DNA of 64,000 nucleotides. Source: CAZSHG01 sp964459995 (GTDB lineage: Bacteria; UBP14; UBA6098). The stretch is taken from the NCBI GenBank assembly GCA_964459995.1, contig CAYWOR010000011.1:26625-90624 (forward strand). The letters run 5' to 3'. The notes beneath the pieces were generated by a model. The model was not told the DNA's origin and did not search any database. It saw only the letters and a list, made by a program, of their open reading frames with translations. The stretch's first letter is position 1; each line of letters begins with the position of its first letter. Positions 18,801-27,300 of this stretch are shown here, in pieces. A program made the position numbers and the translations under genes.

Positions 18801-21800
18801 AATCGAGGTTGTAGTGAATGGTGTTTCATACACTACAATTGACCCGGAGCTAAGCTGGGACGGCAGTGAGTATCTTATCTTCCGGCCTTCGCCGATGTGG
18901 CCCAGCGGGACTACGGTTAGGGCATGTCTGGCTACTGTGATGAGCGAGGATTCTCTCTGGTTGCCGGATTCTGTCTGCGGGGAGTTTTATGTCGATTTCG
19001 ATCCGCCGGAGATATGGGGAATCGACCCCGCACCCGGGTCCGTGATAGCGGCTTCTGTGTTCAGCTATCTTGATTTCATGCTCTTCGATTTTCTTTCGGG
19101 ATTGGACGATGGTTCGATAACTATCGATATAGGAACGCATAGCTTTGGGCTTTTCGACCCAGTGGTAACATGGGATGCCGACTCGGTGATTTCCATCGAC
19201 CTTTCCAGCTTCGATTTCGAGTGTGGAGACACAATAGATATTTGTGTCTATGCTGAAGACAGCCCCGATTGGTGCGGCCCGAACGTTCTTGATACTTGCT
19301 GGACACTGATAACCTCGCCCTGCGGACTTAATGCTATCATTATCGAGCCTTTGCCGAACACGATTTCCGCCTGCGAGGATCAGGAAATCGTGATGGAGAT
19401 ATATCTTACAGACACCCTCTGCCCGGTTGATCCATCTACGATTGTCCTGCAGGTTGAAGGTGTGGATTATACCATCGCAGATCCCGAGCTGGACTGGAGC
19501 GATCCGATTCTGACATGGACACCTCCAGTGGATTGGATACACGGCACATCTGTCGAAGTTTGCCTTACTGCGGCGGAGGACAGTTGCGGCGGAGAGGCCG
19601 AGGGATTGCCTATTTGCTGGGAATTCGAAATCGATCTGGAACCGCCGGTTGTTGTAGGCTGGAACCCGCCGTGTAGTAGCGCGGTTAATCCTTCTTCGGG
19701 GGTAGATTTCAATATTTCTCTCGAGGACGGCCCCGCGAATATTGGCTCTGTTTGGATTAGTATAAACGGCACGGATTTCGACTTGGGAAGCGCGCTGACA
19801 ATTTCCGGCTCGAATGCAGATTTCGTCTGGAATCCGGTCGTCGATGGCGGAATTACGCTGATTCCGGGGTCGAGTTTCGAGTTCTGTGTGCACGCGTCGG
19901 ATACGAACATCCATTATTGCGAAAACCATGACACAGTTTATTGTTGCGAATATTTCGTGACATCGGATACGGGAGTCGTAACCGGGATCATCATCGAGCC
20001 TCTGCCCAACACGATTACGACCTGCGACGACCAGGCAATTGTGATGGAAATAATGGGGAGCGAAACGACATTTAGGACAAAAAACCTACTTTGGCTCACG
20101 GATAACGGTTATTCATCGGGAAGGCTCTCGGACGCTTCGTTAACAGGTTATTCCAACGCCGCCGAATCTTTGTCTGTCTGGGGTTGGAACGTAGATGAGA
20201 TTTCTCAGACGATTGTTCTGACATCGGCATTGGTCGAAGGCTACGATGTAATTGTTATTGGTAATGTTAAGACTGACGGTCCGCGTGCTTATACTTCCGC
20301 CGAACGAACCGTGCTTACCGATTTCGTTGCGAGCGGCGGGAAGGTTCTTGCTATCTCCGGCTGGGTTGTCGCCGACCATGACATCAACCTTGAGAATTTC
20401 CTCTTGGCGGATATTGGTGTAAGCTTCACGCCTTATGAAATGTGGACGAGTTATGTCTCGCCCGAGCCGGGAAGTCCTATCGAAGGTGGAGTTACTCAGG
20501 TGCCGGGCAATGGTTGCAAGTGGATTATTGGCCTCGATGAATGTTGGGCTTACCGCGGTTCGGATTGCGCTGTGGGAGTAAAACACCATGGTGCGGGAGC
20601 GGTTGTAGGCTATTTCGATGAGCATTGGCTTTTCAACGGGCCATGGCATAGTATGGATTTCACGACTCATCAGAATACACGGCTATTCCGAAATATCATG
20701 GAATATATCGAGTCTTCATTCGACTCTACCGACTGCCCCATCGACCCCTCCTCCATCATTCTTCGGGTTGAAGGGACGGATTACACTGTTGCTGATGCCG
20801 AGCTGGATTGGACGCCGAGTCAGTTGACTTTCACGCCGTCTGTGTTGTGGACTCACGGCCAGGTTGTGGATGTCTGCCTTGTGCAGGCCGAGGACAGTTG
20901 CGGCGCAGTGCTCGAAGACAGTATTTGCTGGCAGTTCACGGTAGATTTAGAACCGCCGGCACTCGCGAGTATTGTTCCGGCGTGCGGAAGCCCGATAATT
21001 CCGCTGATTAACGATCATTGGGACATCACGCTAATCGATATTCCCGCCGGAGTGATGCCGGATTCGACATTCGTGATTCTCGGCGATGACACTTGCAATA
21101 TATCGGACGGCGGCGGGACTTTCAGCTTCACTTTCGACCCGGATGATTACGGAATAATTCTCATTCCGGGGGATACGATAACACTTTGCATTCGCAGTAT
21201 GGACGGCCCGGTGGATTATTGCGAGCCGAACGACACCATTTACTGTTGTGATTATCCCATATTCCCTTCGGAAGGGCCGATAGCTTATCCGGTTCGTGTT
21301 CCGCCGGATTCGATTTCGGCATGCGAGCCGGAAAGTATTATCATCGAGATAACCTCGGAATTCGAAGTGGTCGAAAGCACCATCGTGTTGAATGTTGACG
21401 GCATCGATTACAGAACCTTCAACCCGGAACTTACGTGGCTGGACCCATTCCTGACATATCTGCCGAATCCGGACTGGAATCCTCATGATACGGTATTTGT
21501 GCAGTTAGTTTCCGCGAGAGACATTTTCGAAAACCAATATGTGAATTATCCGCTAGAGTGGGTGTTCTATATCGACCGGGTCGAGCCGCAGAGCGCGATG
21601 ATAGAGCCGCCGGAATTTACCCGCGATATTTGGCATCAGATTGTAATCACGCTAAGTGATCAATTAGCGGGTGTGAATCCAAATAGTCTGATACTCGAGG
21701 TCGAGGGAATCGAATATCATTATCCGGGCGACTTCGATTGGAATTCGAGCGGGCTTGGAGGCTCGATAGTGTGGAATCCGGTTCAGCATGGGGTCGAATA

Positions 21801-22206
21801 CAATGCCGGCGATACGATAGATGTTCGGATTTATGCCGAGGACGACCCCGATCTTTGCTTGCCTAATGTTCACACTGCGGAATACAGCTTCATTGTAGAG
21901 CCTTGGACGCCATGTATGGTCAACCCGAATCCGTTCAGTCCGAATGGTGATAATATCAATGAAATAACGACATTCGATTGGCCGAACATGACTACCGAAG
22001 CCGCGGTTATATACATTTTCGATATTCGGAACATCCTTGTGCGCAAACTCGACATCGAGCCTCAAAGAAATTATCTGAATTATCCGGCGAGAGCATGGGA
22101 TGGATATGACAGCGAAGGCCAACAGATGCCTCAGGGGCTTTATCTTTATGTAATCGAATCTGACGGCAGGATCGTATGTAACGGAACTATTACACTGGTT
22201 CGATAA
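12820..22206 (+). CDS. Giant secreted multidomain protein: VWA, PKD-like and Ig-like repeats, FlgD/T9SS-like C-terminus
   Basis: 3128 residues. A signal peptide (FVLLLSLVLCGLILAQG) is followed by a von Willebrand A domain (~70-245) with the metal-binding DTSGS. PKD-like repeats (~635-970 and again ~1190-1350) each start with NAGPD and contain GGSPTASGG-type turns. About ten Ig-like modules follow, with repeating DWTACNPDS, NVLDS and IIEPLPNT motifs and many paired cysteines. A Rossmann-like domain (~2411-2633) is inserted in one module. The last ~95 residues (NPFSPNGDNINE ... QGLYLYVIESDG) resemble FlgD-Ig or type IX sorting domains, suggesting surface anchoring or export. The ATG at 12820 follows GAGGAGGAG and starts the signal peptide; the longer frame does not. 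Role probably adhesion or surface structure (inference). Confidence 0.85.
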   Translation: MNCCDRFPKKSFVLLLSLVLCGLILAQGLRIENANVRGRGGREITFYRPHAPEDAWWYSSDVECVHDVGCVDVVFCMDTSGSMAGTINNLQDEIDRFAYNIASVGFGYAFGLVTYSETVNFPHGSTLVEDLGAFSAILDEARSGDGGWEHHSDAIYQAIMNFNWRPGCEHVVVLISDECDDASTVTPSATIAQILSWGGFVYILSADCGDVDDFRDYCDTSNGKWFNYSTSTLNDVFDQIVDDIADVVEINITVTNTSGGAMNPITATLIPDFCIMVGDSPNPQPYGPVPNGASHTFVWDVEEIPGCAGWGDCFIIRVAGGAYVDSIVGCLWVEDCGCPGPEAVFVCPEGSGNWTACRDQYIEIEYVGYIGVDPNSLCIRVNGVNHCYPASPNLTWTPGFRGGTLRFTPTPPGWNHLQTVNVQCLSGNDATGCPQRFFPESNFRVDIKPPRPIWWEHHDATWWPPSPAWREAHDGSVSWQPACGSTVDDTTHIIIYALLHDDGVGMTPLDAILSSLDFSELAGLDFIGLWTSLTSINVTVNGIPFVPGFPIPGHFSRTVDLDYATYLLHPASWFGGWAVACTIRADSAGILGLAFLTGGEIEICLNANDLVEASGCMPCDNDTQWCCTYYLSADLPLVANAGPDKYICSGSSVIIGGTPAAGGGTEPYNYSWSPSTGLSNPNIANPIASPTTTTTYTLTVTDAASGVATDNMTVYVSNPVANAGPDDTLCAGSYVMLGGSPTGSGGFPPLSYSWQPAGLLASPTSANPMFITSMSWGDTSFTFIVTVTDTLGCTDVDTVRIVIDNVDADAGPDQRVCLGGSVTLGGSPTASGGVPPYTYHWYEYPGGAMISTDPNPVVTPSATTTYVVQINGGEPYCMAADTCIVYVVEVFADAGPDQSVCLGSSVTIGGSPTASGSGGYSYSWISVPAGFVSAVSNPMVSPTGNTRYIVTVTDSIGCTDIDTVFVEVFPAPFGWVSVPSFCGGVTSCAYQSIIWTIVDTVGTINEASIRISVDGTVYTVASPEVTTTAHIGDSLSIMFSPGSSWPHGDTIVFELINVASFAGCSTFVAPCSFIVDIEPPIADPLLPADGSTVFVVPDSVGAFISDFPAGVDPLSFNYITITVNGLPATGWTYTWTGGYLGFNNLVLSEGDSVVICLDSLFDDPDYDYCAHNDTSLCWWFVIMPCDVEVTASPDTIICGSGDIVLNADVEGGSGFFTYEWRPAVGLDDPTLANPTAIVESTITYVVEVYDESLMCSAYDTATIIVSNPIANAGPDGIICPFSIVPLGCNPAVTGGLPPYSFEWMNSTGAVIYTVENPLHSFGDTDEWFVLHVVDSLGCEAWDTVFFDVDVEEITSFDFISPLPDDTLPAGEVYFEWEVEPSGGYLYDFILDGAVVFSRIDSNHVTLDFPCGESHFWTVVVWRECFHDYVACGETTSTVFIDSLAYPFDPPFHMEDCGEPYAVAVHVPDGDWTACNPDSIVAYIIDSVGIIESSIMMTVNGTSYRTSDPELSWDGVSTLVFRPSVIWADGEIVTVCVDSAVNLDSIELVARVCWEFYIDRSAPQIVSISPTPFSEIPTTVSTVRVCVRDMLSGLDSLIIDVDGVLYELGAFGCVDTVVCNNFPIGPLSPGDVVDVNLIRATDCPDWCGPNVLDSVWDYLVSDCDIEITFDLGIAETLICHPDSLPVVFELTTTVTGGTAPFTYWNSMEGIVGPTHVGDPTYNLDHSTLISIVVEDAAGCRDTASMVVYISDLQAYAGPDFSICEGDTATIGCPDWWWIGFHVGTVTGWWTNEDGSFLSDETTPLVWPDVTTSYILHVVDSVGCEDTDTITVFRHHEAPGAFTGLYPPPDAMLPPGDITIIWSDAGGVPPAQYHLIIDGVDTVARGISDTFFTVNYPCGHTHSWEVIAYNICASEYVVFCDSFMAAGAHDSGSVWYHLPDTFGGIDTSAYDPIFHTHPCEGPSAVYSHVPTGDWTACNPDSVVWILGDSVTYIESTIEVVVNGVSYTTIDPELSWDGSEYLIFRPSPMWPSGTTVRACLATVMSEDSLWLPDSVCGEFYVDFDPPEIWGIDPAPGSVIAASVFSYLDFMLFDFLSGLDDGSITIDIGTHSFGLFDPVVTWDADSVISIDLSSFDFECGDTIDICVYAEDSPDWCGPNVLDTCWTLITSPCGLNAIIIEPLPNTISACEDQEIVMEIYLTDTLCPVDPSTIVLQVEGVDYTIADPELDWSDPILTWTPPVDWIHGTSVEVCLTAAEDSCGGEAEGLPICWEFEIDLEPPVVVGWNPPCSSAVNPSSGVDFNISLEDGPANIGSVWISINGTDFDLGSALTISGSNADFVWNPVVDGGITLIPGSSFEFCVHASDTNIHYCENHDTVYCCEYFVTSDTGVVTGIIIEPLPNTITTCDDQAIVMEIMGSETTFRTKNLLWLTDNGYSSGRLSDASLTGYSNAAESLSVWGWNVDEISQTIVLTSALVEGYDVIVIGNVKTDGPRAYTSAERTVLTDFVASGGKVLAISGWVVADHDINLENFLLADIGVSFTPYEMWTSYVSPEPGSPIEGGVTQVPGNGCKWIIGLDECWAYRGSDCAVGVKHHGAGAVVGYFDEHWLFNGPWHSMDFTTHQNTRLFRNIMEYIESSFDSTDCPIDPSSIILRVEGTDYTVADAELDWTPSQLTFTPSVLWTHGQVVDVCLVQAEDSCGAVLEDSICWQFTVDLEPPALASIVPACGSPIIPLINDHWDITLIDIPAGVMPDSTFVILGDDTCNISDGGGTFSFTFDPDDYGIILIPGDTITLCIRSMDGPVDYCEPNDTIYCCDYPIFPSEGPIAYPVRVPPDSISACEPESIIIEITSEFEVVESTIVLNVDGIDYRTFNPELTWLDPFLTYLPNPDWNPHDTVFVQLVSARDIFENQYVNYPLEWVFYIDRVEPQSAMIEPPEFTRDIWHQIVITLSDQLAGVNPNSLILEVEGIEYHYPGDFDWNSSGLGGSIVWNPVQHGVEYNAGDTIDVRIYAEDDPDLCLPNVHTAEYSFIVEPWTPCMVNPNPFSPNGDNINEITTFDWPNMTTEAAVIYIFDIRNILVRKLDIEPQRNYLNYPARAWDGYDSEGQQMPQGLYLYVIESDGRIVCNGTITLVR
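20055..20720 (+). other. Inserted Rossmann/glutamine-amidotransferase-like domain within an Ig-like repeat
   Basis: The module beginning IIIEPLPNTITTCDDQ breaks after IVMEI. About 220 unrelated residues follow, with alternating strands and helices (KNLLWLTDNGYSSG, GYDVIVIGNV, LTDFVASGGKVLAISG, GAGAVVGYFDEHWLF). The repeat then resumes at DSTDCPIDPSSI. The preceding copy (IIIEPLPNTISACEDQEIVMEI then DTLCPVDPSTI) is uninterrupted, which fixes the edges. The fold resembles DUF4350/ThuA-like domains of secreted proteins. No catalytic Cys-His-Glu set can be shown. Confidence 0.65.
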
Positions 22207-22216
22207 TTGCTTGTAT

Positions 22217-22251
22217 AAAACCGGGCGAGTATATCTCCGTCCGGTTTTTGT
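22217..22251 (+). terminator. Intrinsic terminator after the giant gene
   Basis: AAAACCGG (22217-22224) pairs with CCGGTTTT (22241-22248), followed by more T's. It lies 11 bp after the stop codon. Confidence 0.75.
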
Positions 22252-22257
22252 TTATTC

Positions 22258-22286
22258 TTGACTTTGATGACTCTCACAATTAGTAT
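22258..22286 (+). promoter_or_regulatory. Putative promoter of coaX
   Basis: TTGACT (22258-22263), 17-bp spacer, TAGTAT (22281-22286), directly after the terminator of the giant gene. The leader would be about 69 nt. Confidence 0.45.
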
Positions 22287-22361
22287 GAAATCACAACTGC
22301 GGAGCGCTACCGTTTGGTAATATAACACTGCCGGGTAATAGCGCATCTCGGCAAAGGGACA

Positions 22362-23114
22362 ATGACAATAGCCGCCCTCGACATCGGTAATTATCGTGCA
22401 AAACTCGCTCTTATCTCGAAAAAGGGCGAGATTATGAGCCGAAGGCATTTTCTAACCGAGGAGCTTATAGCCAACACGGATCAGATTTCCAAATGCATCA
22501 ACGAGTTAAAGCCCGGAGGGTGCGTCATCGGCTCGGTTGTGCCCGAGTTGGATGATGTTCTATCCTTCTCTTTGAAGAAGTTCGAGCCACTTTTTGTAAC
22601 TGGTGGCACAAAAAATGAACTTCTCGTGGAATATGATCCGCCTGAATCTTTAGGCGCAGACCGTCTCGCGGCCGCTGTCGGCGCATATCGAGAATATGGA
22701 AGCATCTTGAATCGGGATATTATGGTTGTTGATTCCGGAACAACAATCACGACCGATCTTGTCAGCAGTAAGGGTGCTTTTCTCGGCGGGGCGATTTATC
22801 CCGGCGACGAAATCTCGATGAACGCGATCGCACGCAACGCGCGGAAACTTCCACAAATGCCTTTCAAGACGACACGAACCGTCCTCGGTTCGACCACTAC
22901 CGAATGTATGCTAATCGGCGTTCAGGCGACTATTATCGGCGCAATCGAACATCTATATCATCGATACGGCAGTATTCACGGGGAAAATCCTTTTATCGTG
23001 CTGACTGGGGCCTCTGCCTCCTGGATAGCCCCGATTTTGGGTATTCCGAACATGGTCGATCCCGATATTGTTTTGCTTGGGTTGGCGGCGATTTGGTCCT
23101 ACAATAGGGAATAG
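22362..23114 (+). CDS. coaX: Type III pantothenate kinase
   Basis: 250 residues, normal for CoaX, which phosphorylates pantothenate as the first step of coenzyme A synthesis. It shows the ASKHA-fold motifs: ALDIGNYRAKLAL at the N-terminus, the family's PPESLGADRLAAAVGA, VVDSGTTITTD for phosphate binding and LTGASASWI near the end. The residue after DIGN is Tyr, where Thr or Ser is more usual. AAAGGGAC lies just before the ATG. It heads a run with the PHP protein (9 bp) and smc (24 bp). Confidence 0.92.
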   Translation: MTIAALDIGNYRAKLALISKKGEIMSRRHFLTEELIANTDQISKCINELKPGGCVIGSVVPELDDVLSFSLKKFEPLFVTGGTKNELLVEYDPPESLGADRLAAAVGAYREYGSILNRDIMVVDSGTTITTDLVSSKGAFLGGAIYPGDEISMNAIARNARKLPQMPFKTTRTVLGSTTTECMLIGVQATIIGAIEHLYHRYGSIHGENPFIVLTGASASWIAPILGIPNMVDPDIVLLGLAAIWSYNRE

Positions 23115-23123
23115 AATAGATAC

Positions 23124-24362
23124 ATGTCAAATCCACCAAAGCTTTTCGAATATGTCGGGGCGATACATATCCATACGACAGATTCCGACGGCAGTAAGCC
23201 GCATGAGGACATAATCAAGATAGCTGACCGGCTTCATCTCGATTTTTTGTTCTTCTCCGATCACATGACCCTCAAACATAAATCTAACGAGGGCTGGCAT
23301 AAGCGGGTGCTTGTGGTTGTCGGTTATGAGATCCACGACCCGAGCAACAAAAATCACTATCTCGCCTTTGGAATCGACGAGGTTCTTCCCGATACTCTAA
23401 TTCCACCAGAATATGTGCGCGAAGTGAAAAAGCGCGGTGCGCTTGGAATCATCGCACATCCGGACGAGGTGCGCGAGCAGAAAGGGGTTCCGCCGGCTTA
23501 TCCGTGGACTGCTTGGGATGTCAAAGATTACGATGGCATCGAGGTTTGGAACCATATGTCGGATTGGCTCGAAGGAATCGACCAAAAAAACCGGTACAAG
23601 AGATTTTTCCATCCTCGAAGCAGTCTTAACACGCCTGCCGAGGCGACCCTTAAACGCTGGGACGAAGAAGCGGAACGCAGGCGAATTATCGGCATCGGTT
23701 CTCTGGATGCCCACGCCGCAGAATACTACTGGGGGCCTGTCCGTCTTACGATTTTCCCCTATAAGGTGCAACTTCAGACAATACGCACCCATGTTCTCGT
23801 CGAAAACCCATTGCCCTACGACGATTATGAGGGCGCACGCAAAGAACTTATGACTGCAATCTCTCGCGCGCAGGTTTTCATTGGAAACGAAAGATGGGGA
23901 AACTGCCGCGGATTTAGATTTTGGGCTGAATCGAAACGTCAATTTGCTCTTATGGGCGGTGCGATGCGCGACCATAGGAGTATTGTTTTCAAGGTAAGTT
24001 GTCCGACTGAGGGAACGATTCGGCTAATCAAATCCGGCGAGGTTGTTGCGGTTGTCGAGGGAGCCGAAGCGGAGTTTCCGGTTCAGGGGCCGGGACCATA
24101 CAGGGTCGAGGTCCTGAAAAACGGGAAGGGATGGATATATTCCAATCATATAAAAATTTTACCTCCACGAGAACAGCCATATAGAAGGAGTTCCGGAGAA
24201 CGCAGAGGAAGACCGTCTTCACAAAAGGAAGAGAGCGCAAAGGCACATCCTCAACGCAAACAAAGCGAACAGGGAGAAAACAGAGGCCGCCCAAGTCGTC
24301 GCCGAAACACGGAGGGCGGCGGAAGACCTCCTAAAAATCGCGATAACGCGAAAAAAGAATAA
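23124..24362 (+). CDS. PHP-domain phosphoesterase-like protein with basic disordered tail
   Basis: 412 residues. The first ~210 contain the metal-ligand motifs of the PHP superfamily: HIHTTDSDGS, FFSDH, IIAHPDEVR and GIGSLDAHAAE. A beta-sandwich-like region follows (~290-345). The last ~60 residues are low-complexity and strongly basic, with repeated RGRPS and GRPP (RRGRPSSQKEES, RGRPSRRRN, GGGRPPKNRD), suggesting nucleic-acid or membrane binding. The substrate is unknown; relatives act on nucleotide or sugar phosphates. It lies between coaX and smc and is probably co-transcribed. Confidence 0.75.
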   Translation: MSNPPKLFEYVGAIHIHTTDSDGSKPHEDIIKIADRLHLDFLFFSDHMTLKHKSNEGWHKRVLVVVGYEIHDPSNKNHYLAFGIDEVLPDTLIPPEYVREVKKRGALGIIAHPDEVREQKGVPPAYPWTAWDVKDYDGIEVWNHMSDWLEGIDQKNRYKRFFHPRSSLNTPAEATLKRWDEEAERRRIIGIGSLDAHAAEYYWGPVRLTIFPYKVQLQTIRTHVLVENPLPYDDYEGARKELMTAISRAQVFIGNERWGNCRGFRFWAESKRQFALMGGAMRDHRSIVFKVSCPTEGTIRLIKSGEVVAVVEGAEAEFPVQGPGPYRVEVLKNGKGWIYSNHIKILPPREQPYRRSSGERRGRPSSQKEESAKAHPQRKQSEQGENRGRPSRRRNTEGGGRPPKNRDNAKKE

Positions 24363-24386
24363 CCCCGAGGGAAGTCGTCCGAGAAA

Positions 24387-27300
24387 ATGTATCTGCATAA
24401 GCTGACAATCTATGGCTTTAAGAGCTTTGCGAAGAGAACTGAGCTTACATTCAGCAAAGGTCTTTCTGCTGTTGTGGGTCCGAACGGATGCGGAAAAACC
24501 AACATTCTGGATGCGATTCGTTGGGTAATCGGCGAGCAGAAGGTTAAAGCGCTTAGGTCGGCTTCCATGCGCGATGTTATTTTCAAGGGCAGTAGGGATC
24601 ATAAGCCGTTGAACATGGCGGAGGTGTTAATCACTATTCGCGAGTGCAAGGGGCTTCTCCCCTATGATCCGCACGCGGACACTGTGGTTATCGGAAGGCG
24701 TTTATATCGCTCGGGCGATTCGGAATATGTTATCAACGGCAAACCGGTGCGGCTGAAGGATATTCAGTCGGTGCTAATGGGCACCGGAATTGGAAGTTCT
24801 ATTTACGCGCTTATCGAGCAATCGATGATTCAGCGGATTCTGGCCGGCGGCAAAGAGGACCGCAGAGAGCTTCTCGAAGAGGCCGCGGGGATTATGAAAT
24901 ACAAAATCGACCGCAAAGCCGCCGAATCGAAGCTTCAATCAACAGCGAATGATCTTGAAAGGCTCGAAGATATTCTTGGCGAGGTTTCTCGGAATGTAAA
25001 TTCGCTCAAACGCCAGATGCGCAGGGCACAGGATTTGAAACGCCTGAAGGAGCAGAGCAGGGAGCTTGCTGTTCAAATCGCGACGACACGAAAGGCGCGG
25101 ATTATGGAAATCCTCGCGCGCGTTGGAAAAGAGCTGTCGCATATGGAGGATGATCTTGCGGTGGCGAACGCGAAACGAAGCGAACTCGATATGCGAAGAC
25201 AATTGGTTGCAGTTGAGCGTGACGAGCGTGAGGGCGATGTTACAAAAATCGGCGAAGCGCTCAGAATCGAAGAATCCAAAATCGCGAATAAAGAGAAAGC
25301 TCTTGCGGTAAATACAGAGCGCAGAGGTTATATCGAAGAGGGTTTGAAGAATACGACGATAGAGCTCGAGACCGCGAAAAAGCGTCTCTCGGAGCTTGAA
25401 AAGGAGATGGTCGAAAATTCGGCGAAGATAGAAACCGCTTTCGAGAAAAACGAGGGTTTGAAAACAGAATCCGACAGACTTATCGAGGGGCAGACAAATT
25501 TTGAGGCTTCTTTTAGGGAGATTCGCAAAGCAACTTCGACTCTAAGGCAGGAAATTACGGAGGCGCGACAGCACCTGAGCAAAACGGACACCGGCATCGG
25601 CTCGCACAAAGGGCAATTAGAATCCATCGAGAAGCAAATTGCCGAATCTAAGCAGTTGAAGGCTGGTATCGAGGGCGAAATCACGGCTATCTCCGACCGA
25701 AGAAATGCGGTGGATGCCGAGCTTGAGAAGCGCACTGAGACCTACGAAAGAGCCGCGAAAGAGATTTCCGACAAACAGGACGAAATCGACGGACTTAACG
25801 AGAAGGTGCGGGAACTAAACGAGCGCGTATCTCAGCTTGAAAGCGGAATTAGCGGGATAAAAGGGCGTTTGGAAGCGCTCAAAGAATCCTCCGCGCCGGA
25901 TTCTACAGAGGAGCAAATTGCAGGATTAATTTCGAAGCACAAGATCGTGTTAGGACAGTTTTCCGATTATATCCGTCCGGGGAAACTATCGGCGTCAGCG
26001 CTGGACGGAATTCTCGGCGAGCTTGCGCGCGCATGGATAGTCCGTTCTGCAAAAACGGCAGTGGAAATCGCCAACATCATCGAGGATAAGGGGCTTTCGG
26101 CGGTTCTAATAGTGCTCGATGAGCTTCCGGAAACAGAAACAGATAACGCGGTAGTCCCGAAGGAAATGTCGAAATTGCTCTATTTTGTGGCTGATTTCGG
26201 TGCAATTGAAAGCGATGCGGAAAATGCGGTCTCGGAAAACGGGGCGTTTATCAGAAGAAAGGGTCTTCGTAGAATCGGCACGCAGATGCGCGGAGCTATT
26301 AGCTTTGCTCAGGAAATTGAAAAGCTCGGGGCGAATATCGATGATCTCGAAAAACAATTGGCCGATGCGGAAAAGGCGCGAAAGGATATTTTTCTGCGCC
26401 GGGACGAATCCAACGGCGCTTTTTCGAATATGAAGGAGCGCGAGAACGAGATTCGTAAAGCCCTTTCAGAAACGGAGAACGAGATTCGTGAGCTGGAGTA
26501 TCGCTATAAATCGAAAGTGAGCGATAAGGCCGATATCGAAAAGCGAATAGAGAACTCGTCAGCTCGAAAGGGCGAAATCGAGACGGAACTCTCAAAGCTC
26601 GAAGCCGGCAGAAAATCGGTTGCAGATAGAGTGGCCGAACTCGAAGCAGAAATCGCGAAGCAATCCGAGCAGGAAATCAAGGCTGAAGAGGAATTGCGCA
26701 TCTGGACAAAAGACGCCACCGATGCTCAGATGAAGTTTATTCAGGCGAAGGGCGAGTTAGAGGGGCTTCAGAGGGAACTCGAGCGTCTTCGTTTGCAATA
26801 TCGCACTGCCGAGACGACAATAGAGACTGCAGAGCGACGAATTCGCGAGCTTAAGGATGAAGGCGAACGTCTGGCGACCGAAAAAGAAAAACTCTCCGAG
26901 GAAGTTCAGTCGCTCGTTGTCGAAAAAGATAAGAAAGAAAAAGAGTTCCAAACCGTTAGTGAAAACGCTCGAGAGGCAAACGACAAGCTCCGTCAACTCG
27001 ATGTCGAGCTTAGGGATATTACGTCCAGGGCCTCCGAGCTGGAAAAGGTTGTTCACGAAAAACGCATGGAGAAGCACGAGCAGGAGTTGCAGGCGGGTTT
27101 CATCGCGGAGAATCTTCGGTCAGATTACGGAATCGAGCTTGATTCTGTAGATATTGAAGAAAAGCTCAACTCCGAGGACGAACGCAAGGCACAAACAAAA
27201 CTCGAACGGCTTAAGGAGAAAATCACAGATTTCGGCGGCATTAACCCGGATGCAGAACGCGAATACGAAGAGCAAAAAGAACGGCTCGATTTTCTGACGG

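Noticed and set aside
18850..19929. Open frame of 359 codons on the minus strand inside the giant gene
   Set aside because: The translation is rich in Arg and His without hydrophobic core or motif, and it mirrors the repeated Ig-like modules of the other strand.
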